Assembly: GCA_965365445.1 (NCBI GenBank) | Contig: CBDUBS010000006.1 | Coordinates: 1 to 48,254, forward strand | DNA: 48,254 bases | Direction of reading: 5' to 3' | From: CBDUBS01 sp965365445 | GTDB lineage: Bacteria; Bacteroidota; Rhodothermia; Rhodothermales; DASSAV01 | Notes under the pieces: model-generated | Told to the model about the DNA's origin: nothing | Databases searched by the model: none | Seen by the model: only the letters and a program-made list of their open reading frames with translations | Part shown: one piece after another, positions 33,040 through 42,008 of the stretch | Position numbering within the stretch: the first letter of the stretch is position 1 | How the letters are laid out: every line of letters starts with the position of its first letter | Made by a program: the position numbers and the translations under genes

Positions 33040-34140
33040 ATGAGTGTTGTCCGCCCCCGCCGTTTGTCACGCCCCGTATTCGTTGGCCCGGTTCAGATCG
33101 GCGGCGGCGCCCCGATCTCCGTACAGTCCATGACGGTTTCAAAAACCCATGACGTGGCGACCACCCTGGCCGAAGTACAGGGCCTGGCCGATGCCGGCGC
33201 GGATATCGTCCGGGTGGCCGTCCCGAGGCCGGAAGACGTAGCCGCCCTCCCCGATATCGTACAGGGCGCGGCCGTACCCATCGTAGCCGACATTCATTTC
33301 AATTACCAGTACGCCCTGAAAGCCATCGAGGCCGGGGTGGCCAAGGTGCGCATCAATCCCGGCAACATCGGCAAGCCGGAGTGGGAGCACGAGGTGCTGC
33401 AAGCCGCCAGGGAAAAAGGCATTCCCATCCGCATAGGGGTCAATGCAGGTTCGCTCGAAAAGGACATTCTCGACAAATACGGCTACCCGCAGCCCGAGGC
33501 GCTGTTCGAAAGCGCCATGCGCCACATCGAGATTTGCCGGAAAAACGACTTCGAGGACATCATCGTATCGGTAAAACACTCGGATGTGTTTTTCATGATC
33601 CAGTCGTATCGTCTGCTGGCCGAGCGTACGGACTACCCGCTTCACCTGGGCGTCACGGAATCCGGCACGCTGCAATCCGGTTCCATCAAAAGCGCCATCG
33701 GCATCGGCGCTTTGCTGGCCGACGGCATCGGCGATACGATTCGGGTGTCCCTGACCACCGATTCGGTGCGTGAGGTGGAAGTCGGGCATCAGATCCTCCG
33801 CTCGTTACGGCTTGGTCGGCCGGGCGTAAATATCATCGCATGCCCTACGTGCGGCCGACTCGAAGTGGACCTGTTCCAGATTGCGGAAAAGGTCGAGACG
33901 GCCGTAAAGGCGCGCAACTTCAACCGGGATCTGAATGTAGCGCTTATGGGCTGCGCCGTAAACGGTCCCGGCGAAGCCGCAGGGGCGGATCTGGGCGTAT
34001 CCTGCGGGCGAGGCCGGGCGCATCTGTTCAAGAAGGGCCGGATCATCCGGACGGTAGGGGAGGAGGAAATCGTGGATGCCGTATTGCACGCCATCGAAAC
34101 ATGGGACGACGAGCCTGTTGAGGCGGTAACGAACGTGTAA
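33040..34140 (+). CDS. ispG: 4-hydroxy-3-methylbut-2-en-1-yl diphosphate synthase (IspG/GcpE)
   Basis: A 366-residue iron-sulfur enzyme of the MEP pathway that converts MEcPP to HMBPP. The N-terminal TIM barrel begins VFVGPVQIGGGAPISVQSMT and has IVADIHFNYQYALKAI and KVRINPGNIGK. The [4Fe-4S] ligands are Cys268 and Cys271 (IIACPTCGRLEVD), Cys305 and Glu312 (MGCAVNGPGEAAGADLG). Length matches the short two-domain bacterial form, not the three-domain plant and Bacteroidetes/Chlorobi form with an insert between barrel and Fe-S domain. That is notable if the host is in that lineage. It precedes the AT-rich region and the starch locus and shows no linked partner gene. Confidence 0.96.
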   Translation: MSVVRPRRLSRPVFVGPVQIGGGAPISVQSMTVSKTHDVATTLAEVQGLADAGADIVRVAVPRPEDVAALPDIVQGAAVPIVADIHFNYQYALKAIEAGVAKVRINPGNIGKPEWEHEVLQAAREKGIPIRIGVNAGSLEKDILDKYGYPQPEALFESAMRHIEICRKNDFEDIIVSVKHSDVFFMIQSYRLLAERTDYPLHLGVTESGTLQSGSIKSAIGIGALLADGIGDTIRVSLTTDSVREVEVGHQILRSLRLGRPGVNIIACPTCGRLEVDLFQIAEKVETAVKARNFNRDLNVALMGCAVNGPGEAAGADLGVSCGRGRAHLFKKGRIIRTVGEEEIVDAVLHAIETWDDEPVEAVTNV

Positions 34141-34423
34141 ACCCTGTGTAGTTTCGGTCGTGTTTTCCCGTACCAGGCGTCATCCATAGCCGGACGCTAC
34201 CTTTTGTTGGAAATAAAGCTCCCATCTTCTTCGAATAAATAAGTAAGGATGGATGCATTATTGACCTGAAATAAGAAGATAGCATTAAGTTACGCTGGTA
34301 CAAGAAAGGATTCCGGCAAATCAACTCCATTCTAGATAAAGCCTTATATATTCTATTAATGACGCAGTTTGAGAAGCCCCGAGACTGATCCGCTCAGGGT
34401 AATTCTATTTACCCGTTGTCCGC

Positions 34424-34453
34424 TTGACACAGGATCGTTCAGGTAATTAATAT
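34424..34453 (+). promoter_or_regulatory. Sigma70-like promoter of the LacI-family gene
   Basis: TTGACA (34424-34429) and TAATAT (34448-34453) are separated by 18 bases, a near-consensus pair about 50 bases upstream of the GTG start. Initiation would fall near 34460, so the palindrome at 34466-34477 would lie just inside the transcript. Typical Bacteroidetes promoters use a different -7/-33 pair, so this form would be unusual there. Confidence 0.5.
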
Positions 34454-34465
34454 CTGCTCCGTCAG

Positions 34466-34477
34466 GTAAGCGCTTAC
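34466..34477. promoter_or_regulatory. Operator palindrome for a LacI-family regulator
   Basis: GTAAGCGCTTAC is a perfect 12-bp palindrome centred on CG, the usual centre of LacI/CcpA/MalR-type operators (compare the cre pattern with TGNAANCG). It sits about 26 bases before the GTG start of the LacI-family gene and directly downstream of the -10 hexamer, which suits repression. Binding of the adjacent product is inferred. Confidence 0.6.
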
Positions 34478-34503
34478 ACAATTCAGCGGACTGAACGCCA
34501 GGC

Positions 34504-35544
34504 GTGAGTGTAACCATCTACGACATAGCGCAGGAAGCGGGCGTTTCTATCGCTACGGTGTCCCGGGTATTCAACAATAGCCGGCGCGTATCCGAGGAAA
34601 ACCGCCAAAAGGTTTCTGCTGTTGCCGAGCGACTCGGATATCAGCCCCATGTTTCCGCGCAGAACCTGGCGCGACGTAAGCCCAACCTGGTTGCCGCCGT
34701 CATCCCGATGCTCACGACCTACTTTTTCATCGAGGTCATGCGCGGTATGCAGGATGAACTTGCCAAATGCGAATACGATCTCATCGTTTTTTCTGCGCCT
34801 GCACTGGATGACCTGGATGCCCAACTGGAGCGCGCACTTCAGAAGGGCATGGCGGCAGGGGTGCTGGTATTTTCCACGCCGTTAACCCTAGCCCGTACCG
34901 AACGGCTCCGAACGAGCGAGCTTCCTGTCGTTCTGGTCGATTCGTTTCACCCTGAGTTCGATTCGATTTATATCGACAACGAGCAGGGTGGCTATGTGGC
35001 TACCCAGCATCTTATCGAACAGGGTTTCGAGCGCATCGGACTGATCCTGGCCAACCCGGTATCGGTGCCGGCCGCAGACCGCCGGCGGGGTTACGAACGT
35101 GCGCTCCGGGAAGCGGGGCAGTCCTGTGCCGAAGCACGCATCGTTGCGAGCGATGACGATCATCAGCACGGGTATACCGAAGAAGCGGGGTATGCCGGTA
35201 TGCGGACACTGCTATGCAAACGCCCCCGTCCTGATGCCGTCTTCGTAGCCTCCGACATTCAGGCGCTGGGCGCGCTGCGGGCCGTGCAGGAAGCCGGGTT
35301 GCGCGTCCCCGATGATATCGCCCTGATCGGGTTTGACGACATACGCATCAGCTCCTACGTGGGCCTGACCACCCTTCGGCAGCCGATGTACGAAATGGGT
35401 AAGCTGGCTGTCGAAAAACTATTGCTTCGGCTGCAAAGCATGGATTATCCGACTTCGCATACCGTTTTCGCCCCGCGCCTGGTCGTCCGGGCCACCACGG
35501 GCGCTCCTCTGCCTGTTGCAGAACGAACTTCGTTGCTCGTCTGA
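34504..35544 (+). CDS. LacI-family transcriptional regulator
   Basis: A 346-residue sugar-responsive DNA-binding protein. The N-terminal HTH is TIYDIAQEAGVSIATVSRVF (about residues 4-23), then NNSRRVSEENRQKV and the hinge helix HVSAQNLARRK. The periplasmic-binding-protein-like effector domain runs from about 60 to 335 (NLVAAVIPMLTTYFFIEVMR; VFVASDIQALGALRAVQEAG; IALIGFDDIRISSYVGLTTL). The GTG start gives the usual LacI N-terminus. Immediately downstream is the starch-uptake locus, so maltodextrins or a derived sugar are the likely effectors; this is context, not seen. A perfect operator-like palindrome and a sigma70-like promoter precede it, suggesting autoregulation. The TonB-receptor gene follows after 30 bases. 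Confidence 0.93.
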   Translation: MSVTIYDIAQEAGVSIATVSRVFNNSRRVSEENRQKVSAVAERLGYQPHVSAQNLARRKPNLVAAVIPMLTTYFFIEVMRGMQDELAKCEYDLIVFSAPALDDLDAQLERALQKGMAAGVLVFSTPLTLARTERLRTSELPVVLVDSFHPEFDSIYIDNEQGGYVATQHLIEQGFERIGLILANPVSVPAADRRRGYERALREAGQSCAEARIVASDDDHQHGYTEEAGYAGMRTLLCKRPRPDAVFVASDIQALGALRAVQEAGLRVPDDIALIGFDDIRISSYVGLTTLRQPMYEMGKLAVEKLLLRLQSMDYPTSHTVFAPRLVVRATTGAPLPVAERTSLLV

Positions 35545-35574
35545 AAAAGAGTTTTATCATGGAGTAATACCCAG

Positions 35575-38325
35575 ATGACGTCTTGTTATCCTCACCTCCG
35601 AACGGCGGGTCTACTATTCGCCCTGATCGTCCTCTTCGGTTGCGTGGCAGGGAGCGCCCACGCTCAATATGGGAAGATCCGTGGGGTCGTAACGGATGCA
35701 GCCGGTAACGAACCGCTTCCCGGGGTCAACGTGTACATAGACGGGACGACTCAGGGCACATCGACCGATGTGAACGGCGAATACGTCATCATCGGGTTGC
35801 GCCCGGACACGTACACGATCGTCGCATCGTACGTAGGGTTCCAGACGACCCGCGTCAATGATGTACGCGTAAGCATCGACCAGACTACCACGCTCGATAT
35901 TTCTCTGCAAGAAGAAATCGTCCTCGGAGAAGAAGTGGTAGTTACGGCCCAGAGGCCGCTCGTGCAAAGAGATCTTACGGCCACTACGGCTACCGTTACC
36001 AGCGAAGAAATCCAGGCCCTGCCCCTTGAAAACTTCTCCGACGTAGTCAATCTGCAGGCCGGCGTGGTGAACGGCCATTTCCGGGGCGGGCGTATAGGGG
36101 AAGTGGGCTACTGGGTGGACGGGCTACCGGTAACCGATGCCTACGACGGCGGTCTGAGTGTCTCGATCGAGAATGACATGGTCCAGGAACTCCAGGTCGT
36201 TACCGGCGCCTTCAATGCGGAATACGGCCAGGCCATGAGCGGCATCGTTAACGTAGTCACCCGGGACGGCTCGAACACCTTCTCCGGGAGCTTCTCGGGA
36301 TACCTCGGCGATTACCTTACCTCCGCCACGAATACCTTTCCCGATCTGGATTCGGTGTCTCCTACGGCCGTAAGAAACGGCGAACTCAACCTCAGCGGAC
36401 CGATCGTGAAAGATCGGCTGTTTTTCTTTACGAGCGGGCGCTATTTCGGCAACGACGGCTGGATCAACGGACGTAACGTATTCGGATTCGACGATGTAGG
36501 GATCGACCCTACCGGCAAGATCGCGCTCATGGACGAGGATGGGTTTTCAGGCGATTCCAGCATCGTCCCGCTCAATCCGTACGAAAAAATAAGCGGTCAG
36601 GCCAAGCTGACATGGCGCCTGAGCCGGGGTATACGGGTGGCCGTCAATGCCATTCTTAGCCAGGAGGATTACAAGGATTACGACCGAACGTTGTTCTTCT
36701 TTCCCCAGGGGCAACTGGATCGGAAACGATGGGGGCGTAGCGTTTACCTGAAATGGACCCACACGCTATCCAACCGGACGTTCTACGAAGCCGGCTTTAC
36801 GAACAACCACAACGAGTACCGCCAGCGCCTTTTCGAGGATGCCGAGGACGAACGGTACATGCCGCAGGAGTTTTTCGGCTATACCGAACCAACGCGTACG
36901 TCCGAATTTCGTATCGGCGGTACGGATAATAACCGATTCTCGCGAAGGACCGACACGTACCTCGGTAAAATCGACCTCTCAAGCCAGGTTACCAATCAAC
37001 ATCTCCTCAAAACGGGCGTAGAGATGCGCCTTCATACGCTGGATTATAACGATGAGTACATTGCCGTAATCCCCGAAATCGACCGGCGTTTTGTGGCCTG
37101 GAACGGGAAGTATACCCGCAAGCCTTTCGAAGCATCGGCTTACCTGCAGGATAAGGTGGAAATCGGGAGCCTGATCGTAAACGCCGGTCTTCGGTTCGAT
37201 TATTTCGATTCCAACGGCGAAGTAGTCGCCGACCCTCGGGATCCAAACGCCGTTCTCGTCGAAAACCGGTTGCGGAACGCCGTGCCGGGTGAGGACGGGT
37301 TGCCCGATTTCCTTCCTGACGAGTACTTCAAACCGGCATCGGCCAAGTGGCAGATTAGCCCCCGTCTCGGGGTGGCTTTTCCCATCACGGCCGGCGGTGT
37401 GATCCACTTCTCATACGGTCACTTCTTTCAGACGCCCAACTTCGAATTGCTGTACCAGAATCCCTGGTTCCTGCTCGGAAATACAGGATCCGGGCTGCTC
37501 GGCCTCGTAGGCAATGCCGATCTGGAGCCCGAGAAAACGATCAACGGCGAGATCGGATTGAAGCAAGAGCTCGGGTCCGGCTCGGCCCTGGAACTCACGG
37601 CCTATTACCGCGACATTCGCAACCTGACCGGAACGGCCACCGACCCGATTGTACTCTACAATTCATCCATCCGGTACGGAATGCTCGTCAATTCCGATTT
37701 TGGTTTCGTGCGCGGGGTCATTTTGCGATTCGATCAGCGGTTCGGCTCCAATTTCTTCATGAATGCCGACTATACTTACCAGATCGCCAAGGCCAACGCT
37801 TCCGACCCGGACCAGGTGTACCAGGCCGCTGCAGCCAAGCAGCAGCTCGAGAAGCAGATCATCCCGACGAACTGGGATCAACGCCATACGATCAACCTGA
37901 GCCTCGCCTACAACGATGCCACCCGGTACCACTGGGGCTTCGGGCTCATTGCCGGCGCCGGCTCCGGACAGCCCTATACGCCTTCGCAAACCACCGCTCA
38001 GACGGGTGTCATCCTGCCCACGAAAATCCCGCTCAACAGCGAAATCAAGCCGTTTACGTTCAACGTTAACCTGAGCGCTTATAAGGACATAGTCCTTCCC
38101 GGCAATACACGGGTTCAGGTGTTCGGTCGGATCGACAATGTGCTCGACACCATGAACGAGAACGACGTTTTCGGCGACACGGGACGAGCTACCTATTCGC
38201 TCCAGCGCAACATCGATCAGGGTTCATTCAGGGGGAACCCGGTATTCCTGGATCGATGGTATGTTCGCCCGGACTGGTTCAGTCAGCCGCGGCGGGTCGT
38301 AATCGGGTTGAGCCTCAATTTCTGA
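35575..38325 (+). CDS. TonB-dependent receptor with carboxypeptidase-regulatory-like domain
   Basis: A 916-residue outer-membrane receptor. Signal peptide about 1-30 (ending GSAHAQ). A CarboxypepD_reg-like beta-sandwich follows at about 32-115 (GKIRGVVTDAAGNEPLPGVN, YVGFQTTRVNDVRV), as in SusC-family proteins. The plug domain is about 120-240 (LPLENFSDVVNLQAGVVNGH; AEYGQAMSGIVNVVTRDGSN). The barrel occupies the rest and ends in Phe (RRVVIGLSLNF). The ATG has GGAG upstream. No SusD-like gene follows; a 1189-residue secreted protein takes that place. Uptake of maltodextrins is inferred from the amylases and starch-binding-like repeats encoded downstream. The lack of a strong promoter in the 30-base gap suggests it shares the lacI transcript. 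Confidence 0.93.
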   Translation: MTSCYPHLRTAGLLFALIVLFGCVAGSAHAQYGKIRGVVTDAAGNEPLPGVNVYIDGTTQGTSTDVNGEYVIIGLRPDTYTIVASYVGFQTTRVNDVRVSIDQTTTLDISLQEEIVLGEEVVVTAQRPLVQRDLTATTATVTSEEIQALPLENFSDVVNLQAGVVNGHFRGGRIGEVGYWVDGLPVTDAYDGGLSVSIENDMVQELQVVTGAFNAEYGQAMSGIVNVVTRDGSNTFSGSFSGYLGDYLTSATNTFPDLDSVSPTAVRNGELNLSGPIVKDRLFFFTSGRYFGNDGWINGRNVFGFDDVGIDPTGKIALMDEDGFSGDSSIVPLNPYEKISGQAKLTWRLSRGIRVAVNAILSQEDYKDYDRTLFFFPQGQLDRKRWGRSVYLKWTHTLSNRTFYEAGFTNNHNEYRQRLFEDAEDERYMPQEFFGYTEPTRTSEFRIGGTDNNRFSRRTDTYLGKIDLSSQVTNQHLLKTGVEMRLHTLDYNDEYIAVIPEIDRRFVAWNGKYTRKPFEASAYLQDKVEIGSLIVNAGLRFDYFDSNGEVVADPRDPNAVLVENRLRNAVPGEDGLPDFLPDEYFKPASAKWQISPRLGVAFPITAGGVIHFSYGHFFQTPNFELLYQNPWFLLGNTGSGLLGLVGNADLEPEKTINGEIGLKQELGSGSALELTAYYRDIRNLTGTATDPIVLYNSSIRYGMLVNSDFGFVRGVILRFDQRFGSNFFMNADYTYQIAKANASDPDQVYQAAAAKQQLEKQIIPTNWDQRHTINLSLAYNDATRYHWGFGLIAGAGSGQPYTPSQTTAQTGVILPTKIPLNSEIKPFTFNVNLSAYKDIVLPGNTRVQVFGRIDNVLDTMNENDVFGDTGRATYSLQRNIDQGSFRGNPVFLDRWYVRPDWFSQPRRVVIGLSLNF

Positions 38326-38415
38326 CTCTGGACACAGGTTTGTGATATGCTCGCCGCCGTTTCCATCCATATCCTTTTTCGTTCTTCAACCGGTAATTGA
38401 AACAACGGTATAAAC

Positions 38416-41400
38416 GTGCGTACCCGCCCTTTTCCTTTCATTACGGTGTGTTTGGTGCTCGTTCCTGCGATGGGCCTGCTGGCGACCCGCAGTGAGGCGC
38501 AACGCCGCGACCAATTGCCCGGCTTTCTGCTGGACCCGGCATACCGGGGAAGTCGCATCTACGAGAAGAAAGCTGTCCACGACGGCAATGAAATAGCGAT
38601 CAGTTTTTTCAATTACGGTCTCCTCGGAGGAACCGGCGAAGTACGTGGAAATTGGCCCAAGGGCTCCCGTGATTTCTATGTCGGTGACGTACTTCCGCTG
38701 GTGGCGCTGGAAATCCCTATCGATCGTAACAAGGATGGCCGAACCGATACGCTGGTCAACCACGTCGTAACCACACGCGGCCCCCGCGCCGGTGTCGAAG
38801 CGCAGGGGCCGCCGGGACAGAGCGGTGTTTTCTGGGGGTTCGAGGCCAAACCGGGCTTTGCCGCCGCTACCTCCGACAAACCGGCCATCAGCACCGATAC
38901 AAAAACGTGGCCCCGTCTGTGGCCCGATCAACCATCATGGATAAACCCGGCCACCGGTCTGGTCGATTGGAACGGCTTTTTCGGCCGGGGAATCCAGAAC
39001 GCCGATCTGGAATCGTACTTCTGGATGGACGACGAAAGTGATGCCGAAATGTATACGCGTTTCGGATTTCTCCCTGATTCAACCGATCAGTCCCGGCGTG
39101 GACAGGGCATTGCGGTAAAAGTACGTGGTCTTCAGTGGAGCCAGTTTCTTGCCCAGGATGCCGCCTACTTTTTATATGAAGTCACCAATACGAGCACCAC
39201 GACTTATCCGCGCGTGGCGGTGGGCCTTACCGTGGGCACCCTGGCGGGGGGCGACGGCGACTCGCAGGACGACATGGCTTTCTTCGACCAGGCCAACCGC
39301 ATCGTGTATTCCTGGGACTTCGATAACAGCGGTAACGAGCGGCAGGAAGTCGGATACGTAGGGTATGCTTTTATGGAAAGCCCGGGCGATGCCATCAACG
39401 GCATCGATGACGACGGCGACGGAGACCCACTGACGGATCAGGGACGAGACATCGAGGGCCGACCGTACGTGCCCCTGAATCTGGCCGGCGCCAGCAATAC
39501 GTTTACCTCTGCCGACTTTCAACCCCGTACTCTCAGTCCCGGCGACCCGCTGATTCTTATCGATGATCAAACGGGTCGCCGGTCGGTACAGTATCTGGGC
39601 AGTGCGCCGGTAACCGTAACCTCTCAGGGACGGTCGTATACGGTGGCGCCGGGTGTATCGCTGCGTGAGATGCCGGATACGTTGGTGGGGCAGGGCGGCG
39701 GCCGTGTGGCCTTCACCCGTCGTAATCTGATCGATGAAGACCTCGACGGCATCATCGACGAGGACGTAAACCTCCACTTCGAGCGTCGGCAGGAAGCCAT
39801 CGAAGGGGGTGTACGTACCATAGTTACGTTACCGTCGCTTCGCTACAAAAATTATGTGGGGCTTGCCCGAGCCGTCCGCGACCGAGCGGCAACACGCCAG
39901 GATTCACTGGATTTCGGCCTGTTGAACCCGATGATCGACGAAGCCGCCGACGACGGCATCGACAACGACGGCGACTGGGACCCCATCGGCGATGACGTAG
40001 GAGCGGACGGAGTAGTCGGCACGGGCGACCAGGGTGAAGGAAACGGCCGCCCCGACCGCGGCGAGCCCAATTACGATGCGCTCGATGTGGATGAAACCGA
40101 CCAGGTCGGCCTGACGAGCTTCTACTATTTCACGCCGCCGGGAGGGCTCCGCATGAACGACGACACACGTCTCTGGCAGGCCATGGCGCCCGGCTTCTTT
40201 ACGACCAATCAGGAGCTACAACAGCAGCAGCAGGCCGGGGGCATCGACGGCGACTTCATCTTCAGTTCGGGGTACTTCAGGTTGCTTCCCGGGCAAACCC
40301 TCCGTTTCTCGCTGGCGCTCGTATTTGGAGAGGATCTGGCCGATATCACCAACAACGTCCAGACCGTACAGGAGATTTACAACCGCAACTACAACTTCGC
40401 ACGCCCCCCGGAACGTCCGACGGTTGCCGCCGTCCCGGGAGATAACAGGGTGACGATCTACTGGGACTCTCGCGCCGAGGATTCCAGAGATCCGGTGCTC
40501 GGCGATGACTTTGAAGGGTATCGGGTTTATCGCAGCACGGATCCTTTCTTCACCGACCCGAAGCGGGTAACCGATGTGTTTGGCAACCCGGCCGTACTCG
40601 CTCCGGTAGCGCAATTCGATCGCAACAACGGCCGGAAGGGGCTGTACCGCCCCGGGCTTGCCAATAACCTGTACGACCGTGTCCGGGGTACGCCCTTCTT
40701 CCTGGGCGACGATACCGGACTTCGGTACTCGTTCACCGACACGACAGTACAAAACGGCCGGACATACTATTACGCCGTAACGGCTTACGATCGCGGCGAC
40801 ACCGAGCTCGGCTTTTACCCGGCCGAAAACAACTTTGCCGTGAGCGTTGCCGAAGATGGATCGGTCATCACCGGCGCCAATGTGGTAGAGGTGCGTCCTA
40901 ATGCCGCCGCGCTGGGTTACCGGGCCGGTACGTTGGGCTCGGAAGTGCGGAAAGAGAGCGGCAGCGCCACCGGGGAAGTGTTCGTTGAAGTACTCGACCC
41001 CATGATGCTGCGTGAGAATGCCGGTTATACCGTCACGTTCCCTACGGATACCACCTTCACGGTCGCCTCGGAGGGACGTATACTCGTTTCGAGCCAGCGG
41101 CTAACCAATGCACTATCCGCCATATTCGACGGAATGCGTCTGAGCTTCCGAAACGAAGCGACCCGCCTCAACGAAGATCGGTCTGGTTGGGTTCAAAAGG
41201 GCAGCAAGGGGGATGTCTTCGCCGGCGTCATCAATATCTCGCGGTGGCGTTATACCGGCGTAGCCGTGCCGTACGATTACGAGGTCCGCTTCTCGAACGA
41301 CTTTACGGGGCAATCGCTTGGAGGTGTGCGTCTCGGTACGTTCGGTCCGGCGGCGGTAGCCGTACCCACCAACTTTACCGTCACCAACACCACACTGGGT

Positions 41401-41985
41401 CGGTCGGCCGAGTTCGTGTTCTATGAGGAAAACGAGGCGACCCGTAACGGTCGTCTCGATGCCGTCGGCGAGTCGATATATATTTACGAAACGGTAAACG
41501 GGGTCAGGCAACCCGCTTTCATCGTTCGTCTGGCTCAGGACTATCAGGGAGCCATGCCGGGCGCCGGGGACGTTGCCCGTGTGGTTACCCATAAACCTTT
41601 CTCCACGACAGACCGATATACATTTTCTACCCGTTCCTCCACCATCGATGCGGAGGAGATCGATCTGGATCGCATTAAAGTGGTGCCCAATCCATATGTG
41701 GCAGCAGCCAACTGGGAACGCCCGCTCCCGCCTACCATTACCAGCGGACGGGGCGAACGTCGCATCGATTTTATACATCTCCCGCAAAACGCCGTAATTC
41801 GCATCTACACGGTGCGCGGCGAATTACTGCGAGAGCTTCGCCATGAGGGGGCCATTAACGACGGGACCGTTAGCTGGGATCTCCGTACCCGCGAAGGCCT
41901 CGACATTGCCTATGGGGTGTATTTCTACCACGTAAAAGTGGACGGAATTGGTGAAAAGACCGGCAAGTTTGCCATAATTAAGTAA
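38416..41985 (+). CDS. Large secreted protein with Asp-rich Ca-binding-like loops and T9SS-type C-terminal domain
   Basis: A 1189-residue protein of unknown function, starting at GTG with a signal peptide (TVCLVLVPAMGLLATRSEAQ). The N-terminal 300 residues have no recognised fold. Asp-rich, Ca-binding-like loops occur near residues 326-345 (INGIDDDGDGDPLTDQGRD), 439-453 (DEDLDGIIDEDVN) and 508-555 (DDGIDNDGDWDPIGDDVGAD). A fibronectin-III-like segment lies at about 662-800 (NRVTIYWDSRAEDSRDP to TYYYAVTAYDRGD). The last about 100 residues (KVVPNPYVAAANWERPLPP to GVYFYHVKVDGIGEKTGKF) match a T9SS/FlgD-like sorting domain. Its place after a TonB receptor suggests a cell-surface partner in substrate capture; that is inference. 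Confidence 0.85.
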   Translation: MRTRPFPFITVCLVLVPAMGLLATRSEAQRRDQLPGFLLDPAYRGSRIYEKKAVHDGNEIAISFFNYGLLGGTGEVRGNWPKGSRDFYVGDVLPLVALEIPIDRNKDGRTDTLVNHVVTTRGPRAGVEAQGPPGQSGVFWGFEAKPGFAAATSDKPAISTDTKTWPRLWPDQPSWINPATGLVDWNGFFGRGIQNADLESYFWMDDESDAEMYTRFGFLPDSTDQSRRGQGIAVKVRGLQWSQFLAQDAAYFLYEVTNTSTTTYPRVAVGLTVGTLAGGDGDSQDDMAFFDQANRIVYSWDFDNSGNERQEVGYVGYAFMESPGDAINGIDDDGDGDPLTDQGRDIEGRPYVPLNLAGASNTFTSADFQPRTLSPGDPLILIDDQTGRRSVQYLGSAPVTVTSQGRSYTVAPGVSLREMPDTLVGQGGGRVAFTRRNLIDEDLDGIIDEDVNLHFERRQEAIEGGVRTIVTLPSLRYKNYVGLARAVRDRAATRQDSLDFGLLNPMIDEAADDGIDNDGDWDPIGDDVGADGVVGTGDQGEGNGRPDRGEPNYDALDVDETDQVGLTSFYYFTPPGGLRMNDDTRLWQAMAPGFFTTNQELQQQQQAGGIDGDFIFSSGYFRLLPGQTLRFSLALVFGEDLADITNNVQTVQEIYNRNYNFARPPERPTVAAVPGDNRVTIYWDSRAEDSRDPVLGDDFEGYRVYRSTDPFFTDPKRVTDVFGNPAVLAPVAQFDRNNGRKGLYRPGLANNLYDRVRGTPFFLGDDTGLRYSFTDTTVQNGRTYYYAVTAYDRGDTELGFYPAENNFAVSVAEDGSVITGANVVEVRPNAAALGYRAGTLGSEVRKESGSATGEVFVEVLDPMMLRENAGYTVTFPTDTTFTVASEGRILVSSQRLTNALSAIFDGMRLSFRNEATRLNEDRSGWVQKGSKGDVFAGVINISRWRYTGVAVPYDYEVRFSNDFTGQSLGGVRLGTFGPAAVAVPTNFTVTNTTLGRSAEFVFYEENEATRNGRLDAVGESIYIYETVNGVRQPAFIVRLAQDYQGAMPGAGDVARVVTHKPFSTTDRYTFSTRSSTIDAEEIDLDRIKVVPNPYVAAANWERPLPPTITSGRGERRIDFIHLPQNAVIRIYTVRGELLRELRHEGAINDGTVSWDLRTREGLDIAYGVYFYHVKVDGIGEKTGKFAIIK

Positions 41986-42008
41986 CAAGGGCCGCAGCAG
42001 ATAGAACA

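Larger units (their letters stand above)
34141..34503. other. AT-rich intergenic region upstream of the LacI-family gene
   Basis: This 363-base gap has about 36% GC over 34201-34380, against about 60% in the flanking genes. An 8-bp inverted repeat, ATCTTCTT (34224-34231) with AAGAAGAT (34273-34280), spans 41 bases. The 3' end carries a promoter and a LacI-type palindrome, listed separately. No coding region, tRNA or terminator for ispG is visible. Confidence 0.6.
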
